64,000 nt of DNA from an uncultured Prevotella sp. (GCA_900314455.1 OMVI01000103.1:1-64000); one strand, 5' to 3'. Positions 43,478-51,999 are shown, counted from the first letter of the stretch. The notes: a model not told the origin generated them from the sequence alone. Made by a program: numbers and translations.

Positions 43478-43629
43478 AACCGAAAAGGAATAGCAATGCG
43501 GAGTTGCAACGCCATATCATAAACCTCTTGACTAAACTACACCATAATTGCAACTTTCTAAATAATTGTCTTAGAACAACAAAGATTCGCCCTGCAAGCT
43601 ACGTGAGAAGCTTGCAGGGCATGCTTTTT
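43478..43629 (+). ncRNA. Candidate small RNA between kinase and nuclease genes
   Basis: A predicted start just after the promoter at 43440-43471, no coding frame of any family, and a hairpin plus T5 at 43589-43629 delimit a transcript of about 150 nt. The only early frame is an 8-codon ORF from ATG 43496. The nuclease gene ends at 43638 on the other strand. I infer a small RNA, or an antisense transcript that stops just short of the nuclease gene. No known RNA family is recognised. Confidence 0.4.
43589..43629 (+). terminator. Hairpin terminator between convergent transcripts
   Basis: GCCCTGCAAGCT pairs perfectly with AGCTTGCAGGGC (12 bp) around ACGTGAGA, followed by GCTTTTTG. The T run is on the plus-strand side. 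On the minus strand it lies just after the nuclease stop and may serve both transcripts. Confidence 0.8.
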
Positions 43630-43637
43630 GTAATGGA

Positions 43638-44621
43638 CTACAGCGCCAGACGAAGTACCAAAGGCAGATGGTCGCTGTATCCTCCGTTGTATCTGGGACC
43701 GTAGAAGAAGCGCTTTGGCTTCTTGCCGCCGTACTTTGTGTCGTCTTCCAACAAGAATTCGTCGTCGCAGATATGACAACCGGCGACCTTGTTAGCAAGC
43801 TTCGGGCTTACAACTATTTGGTCAAGGCTGCCCCATTTGCCGTGATAGCGGTACGTTCCGCGTGCTCCGTGACTGCCACGGGCGCTCACCGAGACGTTGA
43901 CATAGCCGCGTTCGTAAAGCATTTTGAGTGATGGACTGTCGGCATAGTCGTTGAAATCGCCCATGATAAGGATGTTCGGGTCTTTTATTATGCTGTTGAT
44001 GGAGTCCAATGCTTCGCACAGTCGTCTCATGACTGTGAGTCTATGGGGTCGCGAAGCCTTTTCTCCTCCGCGGCGGCTGGGTGCATGCAGAACGAAGACA
44101 TGTATTGTATCACCTGTGATGGCACGCCCGCTGACGTGCAGAATGTCACGTGTCGGACGCATATCCTTTGAGGGAGTAACGTGCAGGGTGTCACAATTTA
44201 TCACACCAAAGGAGAACGGCGAATAGAGCAACGCTACATCAATGCCACGCTCATCAGGAGAGTTGGTGACAAAATATTCATACCGCGCCTTCCGAAGTAG
44301 GGAACGCTTGGTGAGGTCGCGAAGAACTGTGTCGTTCTCAACCTCGCACAATCCGATAATGTCCGGCAAAGTCCAGTTTGTCGAATCCTGACCGCATGCA
44401 ATGAGTTCTTGCCCGATTTTATTCAGCTTTTCCCAATAACGGTACTTCGACCAGTGGTTTGCGCCGTCGGGCAAGAACTCATAATCATTCTTCAAAGAGT
44501 CGTGCTGAGTGTCGAAGAGGTTTTCGACGTTGAGCTCAACGACAGTCAGCATGCTTTGTGCCTGCGAAATGCAAGGCAACAAAAGGAGAATGACTATTAT
44601 CAGTATACGGTCCATACGCAT
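43638..44621 (-). CDS. Secreted endonuclease/exonuclease/phosphatase-family protein
   Basis: The 327-residue EEP-fold protein has a signal peptide at about 1-21 (ILLLLPCISQAQ). It shows the fold's metal and catalytic residues: VVELNVENLFD near the start, IIGLCEVEND, HAPSRRGGEKASR, IMGDFNDYADSPS and GYSDHLPLVLRL at the end. These proteins are extracytoplasmic nucleases or phosphodiesterases; the substrate is unknown. The gene is 15 bases after tyrA and appears to be the last gene of the aromatic operon, although nothing in its sequence ties it to that pathway. Confidence 0.87.
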   Translation of the reverse strand: MRMDRILIIVILLLLPCISQAQSMLTVVELNVENLFDTQHDSLKNDYEFLPDGANHWSKYRYWEKLNKIGQELIACGQDSTNWTLPDIIGLCEVENDTVLRDLTKRSLLRKARYEYFVTNSPDERGIDVALLYSPFSFGVINCDTLHVTPSKDMRPTRDILHVSGRAITGDTIHVFVLHAPSRRGGEKASRPHRLTVMRRLCEALDSINSIIKDPNILIMGDFNDYADSPSLKMLYERGYVNVSVSARGSHGARGTYRYHGKWGSLDQIVVSPKLANKVAGCHICDDEFLLEDDTKYGGKKPKRFFYGPRYNGGYSDHLPLVLRLAL

Positions 44622-44636
44622 GACAAGGAATGCAGT

Positions 44637-45431
44637 TTACCTCTTTATCTCAATGTCGTTTCGCACGTTATCACGTATCTTCTTGAGGTAAGCCTTCATT
44701 CTATCACCGTCCTTATGGTCGATGATATCGAGCAGTTCCTTAAGCTCCGTGCGTATCTGAGCAACCTGGTCGTGCGTGTACGGGTTGAAAAGAATCTCCT
44801 GAAGGAGGTAATCATCCTCGTTGAGAACGCCCTTCGCGATTTGCATGTGACGTTTGAACGTCGTTCCCGGAGCATCTTGATGCTTCATGACGGCGGCAAA
44901 CACGAATGTCGAAACAAACGGAATACTCAGCGAATAGGCAACCGTCTTGTCGTGCTCTTCGAACGTGTACTCGTAGATATTCAGTCCCAGACGCGAGTAT
45001 AAGTCCTTGAAGAAGATACGCCCCATGTAGTCTCCCTCCGTGATTATTATCGCATTCTCCTCGCTTAGTTGGTTAAGGTTGGCGAAGGTGGGGCCGAACA
45101 TCGGGTGCGTAGATACGTAGGGATGACCGCTTTTGTCATACCATGCCTTCAAGCCGGTCTTTACTGAGCTGATGTCAGATATTATGCAGTCCTTCGGGAT
45201 GTACGGAAGGACACTTTCGAAAGCAGGAATGGTGTACTTGACGGTAACCGCATTGATAACCAACTCTGGCTTGAAGTCGCGGACTTCTTCAAGAGTTTGG
45301 AAGCGTTGGCAGTTGTATGTGAAGCGAAGACGTTTAGGGTCTTTCTCGTAAACGCCCACTTCGTGGTCAAAGCTGAGCAGGTCGATGAAGAAAGACCCCA
45401 TCTTTCCTGCTCCCATTATCAATATTCTCAT
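44637..45431 (-). CDS. tyrA: Prephenate dehydrogenase
   Basis: The 264-residue NAD(P)-dependent enzyme of tyrosine synthesis has the nucleotide-binding loop IMGAGKMGSFFIDLL at its start. The substrate region (DISSVKTGLKAWYDKSGHPYVSTHPMFGPTFANL) contains the catalytic HPMFGP motif. There is no chorismate mutase or ACT domain; the mutase is fused to the neighbouring DAHP synthase. The gene starts 8 bases after that gene. Confidence 0.92.
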   Translation of the reverse strand: MRILIMGAGKMGSFFIDLLSFDHEVGVYEKDPKRLRFTYNCQRFQTLEEVRDFKPELVINAVTVKYTIPAFESVLPYIPKDCIISDISSVKTGLKAWYDKSGHPYVSTHPMFGPTFANLNQLSEENAIIITEGDYMGRIFFKDLYSRLGLNIYEYTFEEHDKTVAYSLSIPFVSTFVFAAVMKHQDAPGTTFKRHMQIAKGVLNEDDYLLQEILFNPYTHDQVAQIRTELKELLDIIDHKDGDRMKAYLKKIRDNVRNDIEIKR

Positions 45432-45439
45432 CGATTGAT

Positions 45440-46510
45440 TTACTTTTGATTGACAATTTCAAGTTGCTGGCGAACCGACTCGTTGTGTATCTCCTCGAAG
45501 ATGCGTGCTACACTTTCAGGACTCATACCAATGAGACTGCCCTGTGCGCCACGCTTTTCAAGGATTTCATTGTAACGGTTTGCCTGCAAGACGGTCATGT
45601 TGTGCTCCTTCTTGTAGACTCCAATCTCACGGCAGACACGCATACGCTTAGCGAGTAAGTCCATTAGCTCGTTGTCGATTTCATCGATTTGGCTACGCAA
45701 CTGACGAATTCCTTCGGTCGTGTAGTGCTCGTCACGGATTACAAGCAAAGACAGGATGTAGTCGAGAACACCCGGCGTTACCTGCTGCTTGGCATCGCTC
45801 CATGCCTCGTCAGGGTTGCAGTGGCTCTCCACGATGAGACCGTCGAAGCCCAAATCCATGGCCTGCTGGCACAGAGGTGCTATGAGGTCACGACGTCCGC
45901 CGATATGACTTGGGTCGCAAATGAGCGGCAAGTTCGGTATGCGACGGTGCAATTCGATAGGTATCTGCCACATAGGCAGGTTGCGGTATATCTTCTTGTC
46001 GGCACTTGAGAAACCACGATGGATAGCTCCGAGACGCTTTACGCCGGCACGGTTGATACGCTCCAAACCACCAATCCACAACTCGAGGTCAGGGCTTACA
46101 GGGTTTTTGACGAGCACAGGAATGTCGACTCCCTTAAGGGAATCTGCCACTGCTTGTATCGCAAACGGGTTTGCGGTGGTGCGGGCACCAATCCACAGAA
46201 TGTCGATGCCATATTTCAGAGCTAATTCAACATGCTCCGGAGTAGCGACTTCGGTAGCCGTCAGCATGCCAGTCTCTTTCTTAATCTCTTGCATCCAAGG
46301 CAGAGCCTTCTCGCCGTTGCCCTCGAAGCCTCCCGGTTTTGTACGTGGTTTCCATATTCCGGCACGAAAGATGTGGCAACCCTTTGCTGCGAGTTGCTTT
46401 GCTGTTGTCATGACTTGCTCTTCTGTTTCCGCAGAGCACGGACCGGCGATGACGCACGATGGGCGTTCGTTGTCGCTCGGAAGATTCAATGGTTCAAGTT
46501 CTAATTCCAT
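45440..46510 (-). CDS. DAHP synthase fused to chorismate mutase
   Basis: The 356-residue bifunctional enzyme covers both the first step of the shikimate pathway and the branch to prephenate. Residues 1-265 are a type I-beta DAHP synthase (VIAGPCSAETEEQV, GIWKPRTKPGGFEG, LVKNPVSPDLELW, PLICDPSHIGGRRDLI). Residues from about 270 are an AroQ-type chorismate mutase (IRQLRSQIDEIDNELMDLLAKRM). The mutase part is commonly a regulatory as well as catalytic domain for the synthase. ATG 46510 gives MELELEPLNLP; a TTG further upstream is less likely. It is third in the operon, after pheA and the aminotransferase. Confidence 0.94.
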   Translation of the reverse strand: MELELEPLNLPSDNERPSCVIAGPCSAETEEQVMTTAKQLAAKGCHIFRAGIWKPRTKPGGFEGNGEKALPWMQEIKKETGMLTATEVATPEHVELALKYGIDILWIGARTTANPFAIQAVADSLKGVDIPVLVKNPVSPDLELWIGGLERINRAGVKRLGAIHRGFSSADKKIYRNLPMWQIPIELHRRIPNLPLICDPSHIGGRRDLIAPLCQQAMDLGFDGLIVESHCNPDEAWSDAKQQVTPGVLDYILSLLVIRDEHYTTEGIRQLRSQIDEIDNELMDLLAKRMRVCREIGVYKKEHNMTVLQANRYNEILEKRGAQGSLIGMSPESVARIFEEIHNESVRQQLEIVNQK

Positions 46511-46556
46511 ATCGTTTAATTTTTTGAGTTTGACCAACTATGCCGCTTTCATTATT

Positions 46557-47720
46557 TCATTCTTTCAATTTTTCAATTCTCTGCAAAGCTTCCTTCATCT
46601 TGTCGTCCTTTGCGCAGAGCGAGATACGGATGTAACGCTTGCCGTTGCTGCCAAAGATGAAACCCGGGGTGATGAAGACCCGTGCCTCGTGAAGGACCTT
46701 TTCAGTCAACTCCTCCACATCTTTATATTTGTCAGGGATACGTCCCCAGAGAAACATACCTACCTGGCTAGGGTCGAACGTGCAACCGAGAGCGTGCATT
46801 ATCTGTTCGGCAATGACACGGCGGCGGCGATAATTCTCTATGTTATTTTCCCTATGCCAGTCAGCCGTGTTGGTATTGTAAGCTTCGGCGGCTGCAAGTT
46901 GAATGCCACGGAACGTTCCGTTCTCGATGTTACTTTGTACCTTGAACATCCATGAGATGTAAGTCGGATTGCTAATCATCATTGCCACACGCCAGCCCGG
47001 CATGTTATGGCTCTTCGACATAGAGTTGAATTCGATACAGTAGTCCTTCGCTCCCGATACCTGCATCAAACTCATAGGATGCTCATTGAGAATTAGCGAG
47101 TACGGATTGTCGTTCACCACGACGATGTCATGCCGCTTGGCGAAGTCGACGAGACGCTCGAAAGTCTCCATGCGTGCGTTTCCTCCCGTCGGCATATTCG
47201 GATAATTAGCCCACAGCACCTTAACGTGGCTCAAATCCATCTTCTCCAATGAGTCGAAGTCAGGTTGCCAACCGTTATCCTCAAGCAAGTCATAGAAGGT
47301 TATCTTCGTGCCGAATATCTTATTGATGGCTGTGTAAGTAGGATAGCCAGGGTTAGGGATGAGAACCTCATCGCCTGGGTTGCAGAAAGCAAGAGTTACA
47401 TACATGATACCCTCCTTAGAGCCTATGATAGGCTGAAGCTCCGTTGACCAGTCGACATCAACGCCGTAAGTACGCTTGTAGAAGCCCGCCATTGCCTTTC
47501 GAAGCTCAGGCAGTCCCGCCGTTGGCTGATATCCGTGGGCATCCGGCTGATGTGCGACCTCACACAGTTTGTCTATTGTTTGCTGCGACGGCGGCATGTC
47601 CGGACTGCCTATGGCGAGGCTTATGATGTCCTTGCCTTCGGCATTCAACTTTGCCACTTCCTTAAGTTTGCGTGAGAAGTAGTACTCTTGTATCTCGTTT
47701 ATTCTTTCTGCTGGTTTCAT
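46557..47720 (-). CDS. PLP-dependent class I aminotransferase of the aromatic operon
   Basis: The 387-residue fold-type I aminotransferase has NPGYPTYTAINKIFG and NYPNMPTGGNA for substrate and PLP contacts. The Schiff-base Lys is in EFNSMSKSHNMPGWRVAM. It resembles LL-diaminopimelate and aspartate/aromatic aminotransferases. Between pheA and the DAHP synthase it most likely converts phenylpyruvate and hydroxyphenylpyruvate to Phe and Tyr. Because Ddh supplies diaminopimelate elsewhere in this window, a DapL role is not required. Its last codons (IEKLKE) come from a short TTGAAAGAATGAAA-type repeat. It starts 16 bases after pheA. Confidence 0.88.
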   Translation of the reverse strand: MKPAERINEIQEYYFSRKLKEVAKLNAEGKDIISLAIGSPDMPPSQQTIDKLCEVAHQPDAHGYQPTAGLPELRKAMAGFYKRTYGVDVDWSTELQPIIGSKEGIMYVTLAFCNPGDEVLIPNPGYPTYTAINKIFGTKITFYDLLEDNGWQPDFDSLEKMDLSHVKVLWANYPNMPTGGNARMETFERLVDFAKRHDIVVVNDNPYSLILNEHPMSLMQVSGAKDYCIEFNSMSKSHNMPGWRVAMMISNPTYISWMFKVQSNIENGTFRGIQLAAAEAYNTNTADWHRENNIENYRRRRVIAEQIMHALGCTFDPSQVGMFLWGRIPDKYKDVEELTEKVLHEARVFITPGFIFGSNGKRYIRISLCAKDDKMKEALQRIEKLKE

Positions 47721-47736
47721 GATTTATATTCCTTTA

Positions 47737-48570
47737 TTATTTTGCCTCTTTGTATTCGCCGAGTATTTTAATGTCTTTTACGAGTGGGGTGATAGCGTCT
47801 ATCGACTGACGGTATCGTGTCAGGTTGTCGTAAGTTACGTCTACGTAGAACAGATATTCCCATTCGTGACCGATAATCGGCAGACTCTGAATCTTCGTCA
47901 GGTTTATATCGTAGAAAGAGAGAATAGTAAGAATCTTGCTGAGGCTGCCCTCCTGGTGTGGCAGGGAGAACACCAGGCTTGCCTTGTTGGACTCTTCCAC
48001 CGGTCGGAGGAACGACGCTTTCTGCGGATTACATGTCACAAGGAAACGTGTGAAATTGTGTTTGTTGTCCTCGATGCTGTCCTCCAAGACTTTCATGCCA
48101 TACAGTTTCGCTGCTGCCGCATTACAGATGGCAGCCTGCCCGTGAAGCTTATGCTCAGCGATATAGCTTGCCGCGCCTGCCGTATCCTCAGCTTCCACAG
48201 CCTTAAGCTCAGGGTGACGCGAAAGGAACTGTCGGCATTGCATGAGGGCAACGGGATGTGAGTGGACCTCGCTGATGGTGTTCCAGTCGTCGTCAGGCAG
48301 GCAACAGATACTGTGCTGTATGTGTAGCTTGTGCTCACCGACGACTGTTGTGCCCGACATTCGCAGCAATTCGTAGTTGTGGAGCAGGCTTCCGGCAATC
48401 GTGTTCTCAATGGCTATCATCGCAATGACCGTCGGGTCGTCGCTGACGTGCTTGAAAACATCCTCGAAAGTGCCACAGCAGATAATCTGCAACTGCTCGC
48501 CGGCGAAGTACTGGCGGGCTGCAATGTCGTGGAAACTTCCTTGTTCTCCTTGTATGGCTATTCTCTTCAT
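47737..48570 (-). CDS. pheA: Prephenate dehydratase
   Basis: The 277-residue monofunctional enzyme makes phenylpyruvate from prephenate. The type 2 periplasmic-binding-like catalytic region includes GEQGSFHDIAARQYF, AMIAIENTIAGSLLHNYELL, HSHPVALMQCRQFL and NFTRFLVTC. The C-terminal ACT domain (about 190-270) contains KASLVFSLPHQEGSLSKIL and the ESRP-like segment KIQSLPIIGHEWEYLFYVD, which usually binds Phe for feedback inhibition. It is the first gene of the operon behind a Phe/Tyr leader peptide and an attenuator. Confidence 0.95.
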   Translation of the reverse strand: MKRIAIQGEQGSFHDIAARQYFAGEQLQIICCGTFEDVFKHVSDDPTVIAMIAIENTIAGSLLHNYELLRMSGTTVVGEHKLHIQHSICCLPDDDWNTISEVHSHPVALMQCRQFLSRHPELKAVEAEDTAGAASYIAEHKLHGQAAICNAAAAKLYGMKVLEDSIEDNKHNFTRFLVTCNPQKASFLRPVEESNKASLVFSLPHQEGSLSKILTILSFYDINLTKIQSLPIIGHEWEYLFYVDVTYDNLTRYRQSIDAITPLVKDIKILGEYKEAK

Positions 48571-48577
48571 ATTATAA

Positions 48578-48617
48578 CTAAAAAACGGTCCTGCTCCATT
48601 TGGGGACGGGACCGTTT
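48578..48617 (-). terminator. Attenuator hairpin in the pheA leader
   Basis: On the minus strand AAACGGTCC (48609-48617) pairs with GGACCGTTT (48583-48591), with TCC/GGA extending the fold inside. Six T follow immediately. It ends 8 bases before the pheA start, so it ends transcription before the operon unless an alternative fold forms. Confidence 0.9.
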
Positions 48618-48668
48618 CGTATCTTATATTTATAATTTAATTTTATCTCTTACTCTATAAGTTGAAAT

Positions 48669-48746
48669 CTATACGCAACTTCCCGCTTTACAATCTTTTG
48701 CAAAGTAAAAATAGAAGTAATAAAAAGATGCGTAAGACTTATTCAT
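48669..48746 (-). CDS. Phe/Tyr-rich leader peptide of the aromatic operon
   Basis: A 25-codon frame starts at ATG 48744-48746 and ends at TAG 48669-48671. Codons 8-15 read FYYFYFYF, eight consecutive Phe and Tyr codons, and Y5 is a further one. It lies about 20 bases after the predicted transcript start (promoter 48773-48804) and 52 bases before the attenuator hairpin. Codons 21-22 (GCGGGA) can pair with TCCCGT in the 5' arm of the hairpin, so a ribosome stalled in the Phe/Tyr run would leave this antiterminator free. This gives a classical attenuation design; the pairing is my inference. Confidence 0.85.
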   Translation of the reverse strand: MNKSYASFYYFYFYFAKDCKAGSCV

Positions 48747-48772
48747 ACTTTCGTTTTATCTTATATCGGTTG

Positions 48773-48804
48773 CAAAAGTATAACTTTTTTTTCGTTCTAA
48801 CAAA
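48773..48804 (-). promoter_or_regulatory. Promoter of the aromatic amino acid operon
   Basis: On the minus strand, TTTG (48801-48804), a 20-base spacer and TACTTTTG (48773-48780) match the consensus. The start would be near 48766. Confidence 0.75.
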
Positions 48805-48841
48805 CAAATTACAATATTTTTCAGAAAAAATGTATCAGGAT

Positions 48842-49687
48842 TTACTCTTCCTTGGCTTCACCCTTGTTTTCCTTTTCCAGTTTTTCTGCTTCAGCTTCCT
48901 CTTGCGGATTGAGCTCCAGCAACTTCTGACCGTCCTCTTCTGCGCCTTCCTTATCACCGATGGCGAGTCTGAGTGCACCACGTTCCCTATAGGCTTCGAT
49001 GCGGAACGGGTTCACGTCATTCAGCTTATTATAATAATGTATAGCAAGTTTGTTGTCGCCTTTCTTCTTTTCCACCCTTGCCTTGAACAGCAAAGCGTCC
49101 TCTTCGTTTGCGTCATGCTTCAGCAGCCAGTCGGCTTCCTTGTCGGCACCCTCGGTGTCGTCCATGTCGAGAAGTATCTCCCCGCGAAGCAGATGGAAGT
49201 CGAATCGTCCGTCGTCGAGCTCTATTGCCTTCGTCACCATTGCCAAAGCATTGACGTAATCGCCCTGTCCGCGCTTCGCCCTTGCATAGAAATAGTACAC
49301 AAGCGGGTTGTCGGTGCTCAGCTTCATAGCCTTCTCGCAGACGTCAGCCATCGTGTCGTAGTCTTCCGTCATATAGGCAACGTTGGCCATCCTGATGAGA
49401 ATGTCCTGATTGTCGGGCTCCGCCTTGGCAAGGATTTCCAGTTCCTTGTAAGCCGGTAGAAGCTCGTTGTTGTATATATAGGCACGCGACAGATAGTCGT
49501 GTATTTCCAAATCGTCGTCGATTTCTAGGGCATTCTGGAAGCACTTTATAGCGTATTGGAACTGGCCAGTGCGCAAAGCACGCACTCCGTCGTATTTCAG
49601 TACGTCGAAGTTCTTCTCCTTTTCCTTCTCGCGCTCTTCCTCGGGAGTCTCCTCTTTGCTCCCGAACAGTTTCTGAAAGAAGTTCAT
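48842..49687 (-). CDS. Tetratricopeptide repeat protein
   Basis: The 281-residue protein lacks a signal peptide. It is made of about six TPR units between residues 25 and 250, for example DGVRALRTGQFQYAIKCFQNALEID, RGQGDYVNALAMVTKAIELDDG and KKGDNKLAIHYYNKLNDVNP. Highly charged Glu/Lys ends flank the repeats (KEETPEEEREKEKEKN at the start, EAEAEKLEKENKGEAKEE at the end). It is probably a cytoplasmic scaffold; partners are unknown. It has its own promoter (49759-49791). Confidence 0.88.
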   Translation of the reverse strand: MNFFQKLFGSKEETPEEEREKEKEKNFDVLKYDGVRALRTGQFQYAIKCFQNALEIDDDLEIHDYLSRAYIYNNELLPAYKELEILAKAEPDNQDILIRMANVAYMTEDYDTMADVCEKAMKLSTDNPLVYYFYARAKRGQGDYVNALAMVTKAIELDDGRFDFHLLRGEILLDMDDTEGADKEADWLLKHDANEEDALLFKARVEKKKGDNKLAIHYYNKLNDVNPFRIEAYRERGALRLAIGDKEGAEEDGQKLLELNPQEEAEAEKLEKENKGEAKEE

Positions 49688-49758
49688 ATCGTTTACTTAT
49701 TGTGTTGATTGTTGTTCAGTTAGAAGGCCAACGGTAGTTTATTGGTCTTCATAATGTG

Positions 49759-49791
49759 CAAAGATAGCTAAAACAGTGGGAAAGACCAAAC
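49759..49791 (-). promoter_or_regulatory. Promoter of the TPR protein gene
   Basis: On the minus strand, TTTG (49788-49791), a 21-base spacer and TATCTTTG (49759-49766). Confidence 0.55.
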
Positions 49792-49818
49792 AATCTTTGA
49801 AAATATTGTCATAATAAT

Positions 49819-49849
49819 TTTGGAATATCATTCATTTCGATTAACTTTG
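49819..49849 (+). promoter_or_regulatory. Promoter of galM
   Basis: TTTG (49819-49822), a 19-base spacer and TAACTTTG (49842-49849), 20 bases before ATG 49870. Confidence 0.7.
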
Positions 49850-49869
49850 CAACAAACCAAATAGAACTT

Positions 49870-51054
49870 ATGAATATGAAAATAATTAGGAGCCTAAAGA
49901 TAATACTCTCCATTATCGCTGTTGCTTCCTGTATGCCTGCCGGGGCTCAGAGCCTGACCCTTTCCGGGCTCAATCCCGAACGCTTTGATACCATTATCGA
50001 CGGCAAGCACACTGCTCTTTACACCCTTACCAATGCCAAAGGCTGCGAGGCATGCATCACCAACTACGGCGCACGTCTCGTCTCGCTGATGGAACCGAAC
50101 TGGAACGGACGCATGGAGGATGTCGTTCTCGGTTACGACAACGTCCGCGACTATCACACCCGTGGACAGAACTTCGGCGCTACGGTAGGCCGCTACATCG
50201 GCAGAATTATCGGTCCGAAGATTACCATTGACGGAACGACATACAAATTGCAGGAGAATGGCAAGGGCGTTATATCCCATGGAGGTAAGCCCGGCTTTGC
50301 CAACAGAGTGTGGGATGTCGTCGGCGTCGGCAAGCAGAACATCGTCTTGCGGTACGTCTCACCCGATGGCGAGAACGGTTTCCCGGGCGAACTGACCACA
50401 ACGCTCACCTACACGCTTCGTGACGACGGCGCTGTGGAAGTCGACTTCAAGGCTACAACGACCAAACCGACCGTCGTTAACCTTGCCAATCATTCTTTCT
50501 TCAACATCTCCGGTAATCCCGAACACTCCGTTGAAGTACAGAATCTATGGATAGACAGTAAGAAAATCGCCGCTTACGACAAGAACAAGAACGTCACGGG
50601 CGAGTTTATGAAGGTGAAGCATACGCCATTCGACTTCACCAAGCCGCGTCAGATAGGTGAGCGTATCAATACCGACGACGAACAGCTGAATGTCACCGGC
50701 GGCTACGACCATGCCTTCGCACTGAACCACGCAGGCGATTTAAGTCGTCCGGCAGCAATCCTCTATGATGCCCAAAGCGGTCGCGCCCTTACCGTTTACA
50801 CCACGGAGCCGGCATTGCAGGTATACACTGGCAACGGACTAAAAGGCAATCAGGTTGGCAAGAAGGGCATAGTCTACAAGCGTCGCTGTGCAGTCTGTCT
50901 CGAAACGCTCCACTTTGCCGATTCGCCAAACAAGCCGCAGTTCCCGTCTACTTTGCTGCGCCCTGGTCAGACCTATCACTCGAAGACCGTTTTCGTCTTC
51001 TCCACCGACCCGCCACTTATAATGCGCGCCTGTCAGACACCGCATCATCAATAG
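49870..51054 (+). CDS. galM: Aldose 1-epimerase (galactose mutarotase), exported
   Basis: The 394-residue beta-sandwich enzyme interconverts alpha and beta anomers of hexoses. Features are ITNYGARLVSLMEP, GATVGRYIGRIIGPK, NLANHSFFNISG with the catalytic His, GGYDHAF, and the late AVCLETLHFADSPNKPQFPSTLLRPGQTY, where the Glu is the catalytic base. The N-terminus looks like a lipoprotein signal (VASC, C21), so it acts in the periplasm or at the surface. About 15 residues after FVFS (DPPLIMRACQTPHHQ) are not part of the usual C-terminus and may come from a lost stop. Confidence 0.92.
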   Translation: MNMKIIRSLKIILSIIAVASCMPAGAQSLTLSGLNPERFDTIIDGKHTALYTLTNAKGCEACITNYGARLVSLMEPNWNGRMEDVVLGYDNVRDYHTRGQNFGATVGRYIGRIIGPKITIDGTTYKLQENGKGVISHGGKPGFANRVWDVVGVGKQNIVLRYVSPDGENGFPGELTTTLTYTLRDDGAVEVDFKATTTKPTVVNLANHSFFNISGNPEHSVEVQNLWIDSKKIAAYDKNKNVTGEFMKVKHTPFDFTKPRQIGERINTDDEQLNVTGGYDHAFALNHAGDLSRPAAILYDAQSGRALTVYTTEPALQVYTGNGLKGNQVGKKGIVYKRRCAVCLETLHFADSPNKPQFPSTLLRPGQTYHSKTVFVFSTDPPLIMRACQTPHHQ

Positions 51055-51129
51055 CGTCGGCCTCGTTACAGAAAAGCAGAAGAAATGGTAATAATGTTTA
51101 ATTTCTTTGGCTTTTCCGACATGTCTGCT

Positions 51130-51137
51130 TACATTTG
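51130..51137 (+). promoter_or_regulatory. -7 box of the outer-membrane protein gene
   Basis: TACATTTG, 22 bases before ATG 51160. Confidence 0.5.
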
Positions 51138-51159
51138 CATTACATTTAAGGTGTAATAG

Positions 51160-51999
51160 ATGATAAAAAGGACATTCATATTGACTGTTTCGCTGCTGAT
51201 TGGAATTATCACCGTCAGCGCACAAGATACCACGGCGCGCATTTCCGATGTGCAGCCGATAGAGTCTCCGCGCCTGCAAGGGCCTCGCGAGGCTTCCGAT
51301 GCCGAAAAGGAATACGCACGGCAGTATGAGAAAGACCGTCAGGAACAGGAGCAAATCGATTCTAATCTGCCTGTAATCGATGAGAACGGACAGGTCGTCA
51401 ACAACGACTATTACTATCCGTTCTGGGGTGGCTATGGCTGGAATGCATGGCGGTTGCATAAGGGACTGAACGTCAACATTGGCGCATCGGCTTTCGTCAC
51501 CTCCGGAAACGGATGGGGAACGCACGGTGGACTGACGCAGGACATCAGTCTTATGTACGTCACCAACTTATCGCCTAAGGCCACACTTGCCGTCGGCGGC
51601 TATTTCAACAATATGAACTACCGTGGCGACAACTACACGACGGCAGGCTTCTCTGCACTCTTCGGCTATCGTTTCAACGAGCATTGGAGTGCTTACGCAT
51701 TTGTTCAGAAAGCCTTCAACAGTGGAAACTTCGGTCCCTCGTATGGCTATTACAGTCCGTATGGCGACTATTACAGTCCCGGATATTGGGGCGGCTACTA
51801 CGGTTACGGCTATGCGGGAGCCTTGACGGGCAACTATGGACCTTGGAACAACCGCTTCATGGACCGCATAGGTGGCGGAGTTACCTACCAATGGGGTGAG
51901 CATGGACAGAATTCAATATCCATTGAGGTTGAGGTCGACCACATGCCGGACCAGCATCGTGGGTATAACTATCAGCGATATGACTATCCGGTGAGGTAG
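51160..51999 (+). CDS. Hypothetical outer membrane beta-barrel protein
   Basis: The 279-residue protein has a signal peptide at about 1-21 (LLIGIITVSAQ), a charged stretch at 40-70 (EKEYARQYEKDRQEQEQ), then alternating aromatic and polar strands (about 95-270) such as GLNVNIGASAFVTSGNGWG, ATLAVGGYFNNMNYRGDN and IGGGVTYQWGEHGQNSISIEVEVD. A Gly/Tyr-rich loop (GYYSPYGDYYSPGYWGGYYGYG is its centre, around 190-215) would be exposed. I cannot assign a function. An 8-stranded small barrel is a plausible guess. A good terminator follows at 52036-52080. Confidence 0.75.
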   Translation: MIKRTFILTVSLLIGIITVSAQDTTARISDVQPIESPRLQGPREASDAEKEYARQYEKDRQEQEQIDSNLPVIDENGQVVNNDYYYPFWGGYGWNAWRLHKGLNVNIGASAFVTSGNGWGTHGGLTQDISLMYVTNLSPKATLAVGGYFNNMNYRGDNYTTAGFSALFGYRFNEHWSAYAFVQKAFNSGNFGPSYGYYSPYGDYYSPGYWGGYYGYGYAGALTGNYGPWNNRFMDRIGGGVTYQWGEHGQNSISIEVEVDHMPDQHRGYNYQRYDYPVR

